From: Pseudomonadota bacterium
GTDB taxonomy: Bacteria; Pseudomonadota; Gammaproteobacteria; Pseudomonadales; Oleiphilaceae
Direction of reading: 5' to 3'
DNA length: 62,105 bases
NCBI GenBank assembly: GCA_002747395.1
Contig: PDPE01000043.1
Coordinates: 1-62,105 of the forward strand
Part shown: positions 10,116-17,320 of the stretch, in pieces
Numbering within the stretch: the first letter of the stretch is position 1
Layout: each line of letters starts with the position of its first letter
Notes under the pieces: model-generated
What the model was told of the DNA's origin: nothing
Database searches by the model: none
Seen by the model: only the letters and a program-made list of their open reading frames with translations
Position numbers and translations under genes: made by a program

Positions 10116-11039
10116 ATGAAAGGTCTGAATAAAGTCGCATTGGTAGCAGCAATCGCAGCAGCCTCTACAGCCCAGGCAGAATTGGTAGCAATGGACGACG
10201 CAGCAATGAGTGCTGCAACTGGTCAAGCCGGTTTGACTATCGATATCAATAGTGCCACATTGGATATCGGCCAGATTGCATACCAGGATCAGGGTTTCCT
10301 GAATATTAATGGTCTGTCTCTCTCTGGTGCGGGAACTAACAATCTTGACGATATTCGCATGACTGTTGACGTCGCTGGTGATGCCTCCAATCTGGATTTG
10401 GGTATGCCTGCGTTGGGTAGTTCTTATCTGACAGCTGGTGGTGCTACTGTTGCCAATTTGACTGAGACGCTGCCTACTATCGGTGATGGTGATCTGGTGA
10501 TCACCTTGCGTTCGCAGTCCGGTTTACCAATTGATTACGGTTTGTCTATCGGTGACGTGCAGTTGGCTGAGAGTGGATATGCCAGTGAAATCGGTGGGCC
10601 TGCTTCAGGTACAACTACTACCCTGTTGTCAGCGGCTACCTTTGAAGGTAACCTGGGGCCAATTGATATCGTTATTCATAACGATGGTGGTACTGCAAAT
10701 ACTATGGAAATCAGTGCGTTCTTCAACGTCTCTGATATGGGTAACGGTAAGGGAACCCTGACTCTTCCATTTATGAATACGCATATTGGTGGTTTCTCCT
10801 TGCATAACCTCCGTGGTCCTTCTGTTGTGGCTGCGGGCACAACTCAGGATCTTACTTTTGCGCACGCCCAAATGATTATCGGTCAGTCTGCAAATGGTTT
10901 GGCGCTGAACCTGGTTGACTTCTCCGGTGATATGGATATCGAAGGAATCAGCCTGAATGGTGCTGGCGGTACTTCTATCGGTAACCTGTATATTACTGAT
11001 CTTAAAGTATCTGCTAATATGGAAGTCTACGGTCACTAG
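10116..11039 (+). CDS. Secreted DUF6160/FilA-like protein
   Basis: 307 residues with a clear signal peptide (MKGLNKVALVAAIAAASTAQ, cleavage after AQA). The mature N-terminus LVAMDDAAMSAATGQAGLTIDI matches the 'SxMSxVTGQAGIT' start of DUF6160 proteins, called putative pilus-assembly FilA in Acinetobacter. The rest is rich in Gly, Asn, Thr and beta-forming residues with no cysteine, suggesting a beta-rich surface or periplasmic protein. A strong SD (AAGGAG) precedes the ATG and a rho-independent terminator follows. The biochemical role is unknown, and the pilus link is only by family name. Confidence 0.65.
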   Translation: MKGLNKVALVAAIAAASTAQAELVAMDDAAMSAATGQAGLTIDINSATLDIGQIAYQDQGFLNINGLSLSGAGTNNLDDIRMTVDVAGDASNLDLGMPALGSSYLTAGGATVANLTETLPTIGDGDLVITLRSQSGLPIDYGLSIGDVQLAESGYASEIGGPASGTTTTLLSAATFEGNLGPIDIVIHNDGGTANTMEISAFFNVSDMGNGKGTLTLPFMNTHIGGFSLHNLRGPSVVAAGTTQDLTFAHAQMIIGQSANGLALNLVDFSGDMDIEGISLNGAGGTSIGNLYITDLKVSANMEVYGH

Positions 11040-11062
11040 GATCGATTCGTCCTGACAAGTAT

Positions 11063-11093
11063 AAAAAAGGCTGCCTGCGGGTGGCCTTTTTTT
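11063..11093 (+). terminator. Rho-independent terminator after the DUF6160-like gene
   Basis: AAAAAAGGC (11063-11071) pairs with GCCTTTTTTT (11084-11093) around a G/C-rich loop, followed by T-rich sequence. Confidence 0.85.
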
Positions 11094-11204
11094 ATTAAAT
11101 AAGAGTAATTTATTGGTGTGGCCAATATGATTTTGATGGTGATACGGGTAAGCTTCCGAATGGATCATCCGGGGCACAAATTCATTATGAGGACGGCGAG
11201 TACA

Positions 11205-11846
11205 ATGACTGATAAAAAACTGTTATTTCCGATTTTTCTGGCGGTTACGCTTATTGCTTCCTTTTCATATGCTGAAGAAAAGGGTGCAGAAAAAAAGACC
11301 AAAGAGTCTGTGGAGCTGACCGAGGAGCAGGCTCAGGCCATCATTCAAAAGGAGCAGGATACTAACACCAGGTATTTGCTGTCAAAGGTGATTCTCAAGG
11401 CCAAAGCGCTTCGGGAAACCTATGGTATGTTTTCTCCCTTTGCGGCCGGGTTGTTTCCCAATGGGAAAGTCAAGTTTGTCTGGCTGGCGAAACCCGGCGA
11501 AGTAGTGAAGGACCCGATGCAGGCGCTGTCGGTGTTACGTTCGTCATTGCGCAGTCAGGCGTTGGCGGGTCGCCTGATGTCTTCGGCCGTTGCCTATGAT
11601 TTTAAAACACCGGGCAGTGGTGTTACACGAATTAATGTCGAGGTGGAATATAAAACAGGCTATGCCAGGCTGGTTTCCACCACTTACACTGTTGACAAAG
11701 ACAAAAAAGTGGTGCTGGGCAAAGTGACGGAAGCAGAGTATGATCCATTTGTTTTCTCTGAGCCGACGGAAGAAGAGAAAAGGGTGATTGAACAGCGCCT
11801 TAAAGAGCTCGAAGAAGAAAAAAGCAAGAAAGACAAGGCAAACTAA
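11205..11846 (+). CDS. Exported protein of unknown function
   Basis: 213 residues. The signal peptide is MTDKKLLFPIFLAVTLIASF (cleavage near SYA-EE). The mature protein opens with a Lys/Glu-rich helix (KGAEKKTKESVELTEEQAQA), has a mixed alpha/beta middle (SAVAYDFKTPGSGVTRINVE) and ends in a charged helix (EEEKRVIEQRLKELEEEKSK). I do not recognise a family. I choose ATG 11205 because the signal peptide then begins directly; ATG 11187 is also possible. It lies 18 bases before the large lipoprotein gene and probably shares its transcript. Confidence 0.7.
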   Translation: MTDKKLLFPIFLAVTLIASFSYAEEKGAEKKTKESVELTEEQAQAIIQKEQDTNTRYLLSKVILKAKALRETYGMFSPFAAGLFPNGKVKFVWLAKPGEVVKDPMQALSVLRSSLRSQALAGRLMSSAVAYDFKTPGSGVTRINVEVEYKTGYARLVSTTYTVDKDKKVVLGKVTEAEYDPFVFSEPTEEEKRVIEQRLKELEEEKSKKDKAN

Positions 11847-11864
11847 CCCGGGTACCTGCTTGTA

Positions 11865-14561
11865 ATGATTATTGTCAAACGAATAATGCCGGCATTTTGG
11901 GTCTGTTTCCTTTCCATCTGGTTTGCCGGATGCTCCTCCGAAGGGGATTCCCGGGATGTCAGGCTGCTGGGCTTTGCTCCGGTCAAGGCCTGGCTGGGAG
12001 TGGAATACTATTATAATTATGGTGGAGAGGGTGGCCAGGTGCCGCTTGATTATTCGCTTTCCAACAACCCTTCCTGGTTGAGCATCGAGAAGGACAATAA
12101 TCTGGCCCGCCAGGGGGTTGTGCTGAGAGGCGTTCCGGGTGTAACCGGAGGTAATAACGGGGCAGGCGATCTGGGTTCGAACAAGGGGGTTGTCCTGATG
12201 GCCACCGATGGCAAGGATTCCGATACCTACTCCTTTGATCTGAAAGTGTGGGAAAACGAACTCACGCTTTCCCCGGCCAGTGTTCGGGAAGGGGAGATAG
12301 ATGATAATGGTGCGAAAAAAAACCAGGATTCCCCTGATGCGCTGGCTTCCTGTGCGATACCAGACCTCGATGTCAGAAAGTTCCGGGTTGATGATGACTA
12401 TATCACTGCATACCCGGTTTTGGTGAAGGTTGAACTGGGGCAGGCCTCGGTGCAAACAACCAGGGTGAAATATCGACTCTCTTCAAACTACAGGGAAGAC
12501 TTCGAGGAGACGGATGAGGTTAACCGGAAGTTGGCAAGACCAAACAGGGATTTTTTTATTGATTATGATTCCGGAACCGGGGAAAAAACAGCTTTCCAGA
12601 AGGGTCTTTACCCTATGCCTGGAGACAGCTTTGTTCCGGGGGTGGTTACCTTCCCGCCTGGAGCCAGGCTTTGTTACATCCGCGTTTATATCAATGAAGA
12701 CAAAGTGGGCGAGTCTGACGAGAGTTTTTCCGTTGCCCTGACCGAAGTCATCCAGGGTCTGGCTAGCATTGGCCCTGCAAAAAGAGCCAATGTGGCGATT
12801 CTCGATAACGAGCCGGTAGCCAGTTTCAGGGATGCCAATGTCGTCATTCAAAACGAGGGTACGGAAGCGCTGTATACCATTGAGCTGGATAAACCTCCCG
12901 GCAGGGTGTTTGATCACTTTGATGACCAGGGGGAGCCGGTTTTTGTCGATAATGTCATCAGGGTCAAGGTCAGATTACAGGAAAAAAATGATGGCCGAAA
13001 CAACAGGGTGACAGCTGAAATGTCTGATTTCGTCCTTGCGCCCTCCCTGGACGATACTCCTGGCACTGATGTAACTCCTGGCACCTATGTAACCTTCACC
13101 GGTGACCAGACAGAAGCGACGTTTTCAATTCGCCTGCCTGATGATGGTGACAAGGAGTCTGGCCCGGATGAGAAGGTGATTCTCCATCTGGTTGACGAAC
13201 CTGGTGCATCCGGAGCGGTTGCGCTGACAGAAAGGAAACTGATTCTTCGTATTAATGAATGGCCGCAGGATCTGTCTGTCGGGTCGGGTGCCTCTATGGT
13301 GAAATCCATCACCACAGACCGGCAGGGCAATGTGATGTTACTGGTAGTCGAGCCATCGGAATCGGGGCAATCCGGGAAAATACGGGTGTATAACCGGTTT
13401 GGGGAACTCACCAGGGAGTATCTGGCGGTATCAGGAACCTCGGTTATTCCCGTGGGCATCGTGTTTGACGCTGTATTTAACAGTGAACAGGATGAAAAGG
13501 ACGAAACGGATGACTATATCAATCAGCTCACTGCTGCTTTCAATGTTGCATCAGACCAGGAGGGGAGCAGGCACGATATTGTTACCCTGAGGTATTCCAA
13601 ATTACATGATTTTGCCGAGTATTCATCAGGCTGGCGTTATCAGTTCGGCTCGGCGGGTGACGACAGGGCGACAGTGATGATGGTCAGAGGTGCGTCAATT
13701 TATTTTGCTGGCGATACCGACGGAGACTGGCAGGACGTGACATTGCCGAGCGGTGCAGATCGTTCCAATCTGGAGAACAAGGGGAACGGGGATGTGTTTG
13801 TTGCCAGTCTGATTGACCAGAATGACTCCCGCTATCTGAAATGGGTGGTACTGGAGGGGAGTGAGCAGGAGGATAAAGCTATGGATATGTCCTATCTGGG
13901 GCAGATCAATGTGCTTGGCTCAACAAAAGGTCAGGTTGGCAGTAAGGCTTTTGGTGGAACAGACGGTTTTATTGGTCAGGTCGAATACTGGAGTGGGCAA
14001 AAGCGGAAGGTAATCCAGATTGGCTCGCCGGATAATGATCGGTTTTCGTTTTTGCACTTTAACCTGGGTTACTGGATTGGCGGTTCGTCTACCCGGGAAA
14101 TCAGGATGGAAACCAGAGACGATGACAAAAAGCAATACGGTGTCGATGAGGTCGGGCCGATTTATGAGGCTCCCCGTGCTCAAACCCTTTTTCTGGATAA
14201 CAAGCTGGAAGAACCGAAAACTGTCGTCTGGGGGCTGGATGGTCAATCCGGCCTGGCAACAGGGATAAAGCTGGATAGTGCAACCAATCTTCTGTCCGGC
14301 TCGACCAGCGGCAGAATTGCCGAATCAGCAGTCAACCTGGGCGGCAAGGATGCCTTTATACTGGCTTATGGCGTTAAGGAGCCTGAAGATGGCAAGTTGG
14401 AAACGCGGTGGGCCAGGCAGTTTGGTACGGTGGCAGATGATGAAGTCATTGACCTGCACCTGCACGATGGGTACAAACTGTTTTACCTGTGGAAAAGTGA
14501 TCAGGCAGGCTATACATTGGGGGCTATGGATAAAAAAGGGGAGTTTTTGGGTTATCCTTAG
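11865..14561 (+). CDS. Large surface lipoprotein with Calx-beta-like and propeller-like repeats
   Basis: 898 residues. The lipobox FAGCSS makes it a lipoprotein. After a cadherin/Ig-like N-terminal region come segments resembling Calx-beta domains, with the typical end VAILDNEP and 'VGESDESFSVALTE' turns. The C-terminal third has repeated GS...GDD/GG..D motifs (QFGSAGDDRATVMM, FGGTDGFIGQVE, QFGTVADDEVIDLH), as in SBBP-type beta-propeller repeats. Many Asp residues suggest calcium binding. An adhesion or scaffolding role is inference. An alternative start (MPAFWVCF, 11886) keeps the lipobox. The gene sits in the DUF6160-like cluster and may correspond to a FilF-like partner, with low certainty. 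Confidence 0.7.
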   Translation: MIIVKRIMPAFWVCFLSIWFAGCSSEGDSRDVRLLGFAPVKAWLGVEYYYNYGGEGGQVPLDYSLSNNPSWLSIEKDNNLARQGVVLRGVPGVTGGNNGAGDLGSNKGVVLMATDGKDSDTYSFDLKVWENELTLSPASVREGEIDDNGAKKNQDSPDALASCAIPDLDVRKFRVDDDYITAYPVLVKVELGQASVQTTRVKYRLSSNYREDFEETDEVNRKLARPNRDFFIDYDSGTGEKTAFQKGLYPMPGDSFVPGVVTFPPGARLCYIRVYINEDKVGESDESFSVALTEVIQGLASIGPAKRANVAILDNEPVASFRDANVVIQNEGTEALYTIELDKPPGRVFDHFDDQGEPVFVDNVIRVKVRLQEKNDGRNNRVTAEMSDFVLAPSLDDTPGTDVTPGTYVTFTGDQTEATFSIRLPDDGDKESGPDEKVILHLVDEPGASGAVALTERKLILRINEWPQDLSVGSGASMVKSITTDRQGNVMLLVVEPSESGQSGKIRVYNRFGELTREYLAVSGTSVIPVGIVFDAVFNSEQDEKDETDDYINQLTAAFNVASDQEGSRHDIVTLRYSKLHDFAEYSSGWRYQFGSAGDDRATVMMVRGASIYFAGDTDGDWQDVTLPSGADRSNLENKGNGDVFVASLIDQNDSRYLKWVVLEGSEQEDKAMDMSYLGQINVLGSTKGQVGSKAFGGTDGFIGQVEYWSGQKRKVIQIGSPDNDRFSFLHFNLGYWIGGSSTREIRMETRDDDKKQYGVDEVGPIYEAPRAQTLFLDNKLEEPKTVVWGLDGQSGLATGIKLDSATNLLSGSTSGRIAESAVNLGGKDAFILAYGVKEPEDGKLETRWARQFGTVADDEVIDLHLHDGYKLFYLWKSDQAGYTLGAMDKKGEFLGYP

Positions 14562-14591
14562 CAAACAGGTTGCTGCCATATTGCCCCATGG

Positions 14592-14686
14592 CAAAACAGC
14601 ACAAGCCTGGCAAAGTAACATAGGCTTCGCAAAACAATCCAGGCTCCGCAAACCAATACAAGCTTCGCAAAACAATACAAGCCCCG
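14592..14686. repeat. Tandem repeat, 5 x 19 bp, derived from a terminator arm
   Basis: Five degenerate copies start at 14592, 14611, 14630, 14649 and 14668 (for example CAAAACAATACAAGCCCCG). The last copy is itself the left arm of the hairpin terminator at 14671-14719. Confidence 0.9.
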
Positions 14687-14719
14687 GATTGATAAGAAGT
14701 CGGGGCTTGTGTTGTTTTT
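14671..14719. terminator. Shared bidirectional terminator between convergent genes
   Basis: AACAATACAAGCCCCG (14671-14686) pairs with CGGGGCTTGTGTTGTT (14701-14716), 16 pairs with one U-G wobble, then TTTA. It lies between the convergent lipoprotein gene and the minus-strand gene ending at 14750. Confidence 0.9.
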
Positions 14720-14749
14720 ACCTTTTGCGAACCGGCCAGGCCGCCTCGC

Positions 14750-15475
14750 CTATTGGGGAATATCAATCACCAGATCAAACCCCCCGCCAGGCCGGGGTGT
14801 CAACTGTACCGGCCCTTCGTTAATCGCCTGCGGCGCCTGAATGGTATCTACTCCCTTCAAGTCACCAAAGCCCATAATCAACTGATTATCAACCCGCTCG
14901 ATCTTGACTCCCGAGCCACCCAGTAAAGGGGTGTAGTCAAAGTCGCGACTGGCGACACCGGATTCAAGAAATTCCTTGAAGCCGGGAATATCCGGCGTGG
15001 CTCGCTCCGGCATAATCAGGTCTACATCCGGGGCCGGCATCACGGCAATTTGCTGTTGCCTGAAAAGGCTCTGTTTTTCTGCTTCTACGTTCGAGGAAGA
15101 CAATGCACTATTGATCTGGTCAGCTTGCCGGGCATTGATCTGCTCAAACTCGGCCTGTTCTTCCGCTTCGGTTTTTTCTGCTTCACCGGGAGAGATGGTC
15201 AAAGTGGCCAGCTTCCGCTTTCTTTCTTCCGCTGTGGCGGTATGGCGTTTTCCTGGTGTGACAATGATGGTGGAGTCTTTGATATAGGTCTGCGTCATTT
15301 CATCACTGGTCAGGGATTTGACTTCCGCAGTGGTGCCAGTGGACAGTGCCATAGCTGCTGCGGCTGTTATGACCAGAGAGACCTGGGGCGGGGCCAAAGA
15401 GGCTTGTTTGCCTGTTTTCCCCGGTGTTGGATTGAGTGCGTTCCGAGTAGTCAAAGTCACGGCAATTTTTCCCAT
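14750..15475 (-). CDS. Exported protein of unknown function, convergent to the surface lipoprotein
   Basis: 241 residues. A hydrophobic segment at about residues 30-48 (QVSLVITAAAAMALSTGTTA) looks like a signal sequence behind a long basic N-terminus. It is followed by LTSDEMTQTYIKDSTIIVT, which faintly recalls the N-terminal pattern of DUF6160/FilA proteins, a Glu/Gln-rich helix, and a beta-rich C-terminus (GGGFDLVIDIPQ). I do not recognise a family. The true start may be downstream of the ATG used here, because no SD is evident. It shares a terminator with the lipoprotein gene, so it may belong to the same surface system. Confidence 0.65.
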   Translation of the reverse strand: MGKIAVTLTTRNALNPTPGKTGKQASLAPPQVSLVITAAAAMALSTGTTAEVKSLTSDEMTQTYIKDSTIIVTPGKRHTATAEERKRKLATLTISPGEAEKTEAEEQAEFEQINARQADQINSALSSSNVEAEKQSLFRQQQIAVMPAPDVDLIMPERATPDIPGFKEFLESGVASRDFDYTPLLGGSGVKIERVDNQLIMGFGDLKGVDTIQAPQAINEGPVQLTPRPGGGFDLVIDIPQ

Positions 15476-15727
15476 GCGTTGCGGAGGTATTCGGGAGTCA
15501 GGCGAGTGTCATACCGTTATGCCGAATGCCAATAAATTCGAACTGATTGTTTTATATGCGATTCCCTGTTTCTCCAGTATCTGGTTATTGCTCCCCGTTT
15601 GCAAGTTTTACATGGGGGTTTTTTGCTGGCAGGGTGCATAAATCGATATCGGCTGGCAAAAATGTGCGGGTTTTCATGTTTAAGCCGCTTACTCTATGAT
15701 TTTAATCCGGTTTTTTCTCGATTCTTT

Positions 15728-16615
15728 CTATTTTTCAAGCAGCCTGTTTTTGTCAAGCAGTTTCCCGATGAGCAAGGGGACTTTGACAGGTAGTATTTCC
15801 CGCATTACTTTATACAGGTAGACAATCAAATTGCTTCTCTTGTACCAGAGAAGCCGGTTTATCTTGTGTTTCATGGGCCGGTAGCCCTCCATCACCAGCT
15901 GTTCAGCCCGGTCGTTATTGCCAATGCGGTTGTAGGAGCTCAGGTCGAGTGACAGGGTGATGTCGGCTTTCTTGAGCTGTTCCTGAGTGGTCAAATCCAT
16001 ACTGATATCAATCGCGTTGCTGATTACGTCGAGCATGTCGTCCGGATCGGGGTAGTTTTTTACCCCGTTCAGGTCGATCGCGACGATAATGCCTGCTCCC
16101 ATGGCTTCCAGAGGGGAAATGGGCACATTTTCAACTATCCCGCCGTCAACGAGCAGGTGGTCATCAATTTCCACGGGTACGAACAGGCCGGGAACCGCAA
16201 CCGAGGCACAAACCGCATCGGCGAGGTTTCCCTCACGAAAAACAACCTGTTTTCCGCTGATAATATCTGTGGTGCAAATGGCCAGAGGCATACGTGCATC
16301 TTCAATACGCACATCACCCAGGTCTCGCTCGATTAATTCTCTGATTCCTTCCGTCGAAAATACGCCCCGTTTTTTAAAGGTGAAATTGATCACCTTTCTC
16401 AGATGCAGCCGGGAGCCGATGTTCGCTATTTCATCAATGGATTTTCCGAAAGCATAGTAACTGGCGACGAGGGCACCAATACTGGTGCCGGATATGCAGG
16501 AAATGGTCACACCCTCTTCTTCAAATGCCTTGAGCACTCCGATATGGGCAAGCCCTCTGGCTGCACCACCGCCAAGAGCGAGACCAATTGATGTGTTCAG
16601 CGGGTTCCATTTCAT
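15728..16615 (-). CDS. Patatin-like phospholipase/esterase (RssA-like)
   Basis: 295 residues with all patatin motifs: oxyanion hole GLALGGGAARG (residues 11-21), nucleophile elbow GTSIG and the catalytic DGG (LLVDGGIVENVP). The family hydrolyses acyl esters of phospholipids or lysophospholipids. No signal peptide is seen, so it should be cytoplasmic or loosely membrane-bound. The C-terminal basic/hydrophobic helix (INRLLWYKRSNLIVYLYKVM) may touch the membrane. It resembles E. coli RssA in size and motifs, but no rssB-like gene is adjacent. Confidence 0.88.
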   Translation of the reverse strand: MKWNPLNTSIGLALGGGAARGLAHIGVLKAFEEEGVTISCISGTSIGALVASYYAFGKSIDEIANIGSRLHLRKVINFTFKKRGVFSTEGIRELIERDLGDVRIEDARMPLAICTTDIISGKQVVFREGNLADAVCASVAVPGLFVPVEIDDHLLVDGGIVENVPISPLEAMGAGIIVAIDLNGVKNYPDPDDMLDVISNAIDISMDLTTQEQLKKADITLSLDLSSYNRIGNNDRAEQLVMEGYRPMKHKINRLLWYKRSNLIVYLYKVMREILPVKVPLLIGKLLDKNRLLEK

Positions 16616-16730
16616 TGTGTTGATCCGTGCCAGACGAGTGATCCGGGTGTTAAAATCTGGTTTGGGTGTTATAAAATACGGGTGTTATAAGAGCGTTATA
16701 ACGGGTGTCGGGTGTTATATGCCGTTGAGA

Positions 16731-16817
16731 TGGTGCCCAGAGGCGGACTTGAACCGCCACGGCCCGAAGGCCACTAGCACCTGAAGCTAGCGTGTCTACC
16801 AATTTCACCACCTGGGC
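16731..16817 (-). tRNA. tRNA-Leu (anticodon CAG)
   Basis: 87 bases on the minus strand. The acceptor stem GCCCAGG pairs with its complement before the ACCA end, which is encoded. The anticodon stem-loop is CTAGC-TTCAGGT-GCTAG, giving anticodon CAG. A long variable arm (TGGCCTTCGGGCCG) and a T-loop GTTCAAGTC mark it as class II Leu. Confidence 0.95.
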
Positions 16818-17158
16818 AGGTCGGAAATCACTACGCCGCGAACTTTACTGGCTTCGTTTCGTTTTGTCAATAATGAATTTGAAATTTTCATTCTGCGGGT
16901 TCTCGTATTCTGCAAGCTCCCGGATTGCAGGCCGGAACCCTTGTTCGGAATCCATTTCCGCCCTGTCTGCTCTGCCCCTGTTTTCTGGCGGGTTGAGCCT
17001 GTTAGCCATCACAAAAATCCTGCTTGACAAAATACGAGATAAACATCATATTGGAGTCGGAATGCAACTCGGGTTGAAGTGAGAGTACGCCCGGTATCAC
17101 AGTCAGAAATATCCCCGAATCCGCTTGCGAAACATTGAAGCAAATTGCAGCAGCCGAT

Positions 17159-17203
17159 CAACACCAGGCTAATCAACATTAAGCCAATTAACACCAGGCA
17201 GGC
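17159..17203. repeat. Degenerate tandem repeat, 3 x 15 bp
   Basis: CAACACCAGGCTAAT, CAACATTAAGCCAAT and TAACACCAGGCAGGC follow one another directly. Confidence 0.65.
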
Positions 17204-17263
17204 CGTGATTGTTCTTGATACAATGCCTTTCTTGCAGAACAGGTTTTTCCAAAAGATTCTGTC

Positions 17264-17305
17264 CCTGATAAGCAGCTCCTGATAAATAACCCCTGATTAA
17301 TAACC
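17264..17305. repeat. Tandem repeat, 3 x 14 bp, upstream of rnr
   Basis: CCTGATAAGCAGCT, CCTGATAAATAACC and CCTGATTAATAACC lie head to tail, ending 15 bases before the rnr start. Confidence 0.75.
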
Positions 17306-17320
17306 CGCTACGGAAACCGA

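Larger units (their letters stand above)
16818..17320. other. Intergenic region upstream of rnr
   Basis: 503 bases with no convincing gene. A promoter candidate for rnr is TTGACA (17024-17029) with a CATATT-like -10 after 17 bases. Two degenerate tandem repeats lie at 17159-17203 and 17264-17305. Confidence 0.55.
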
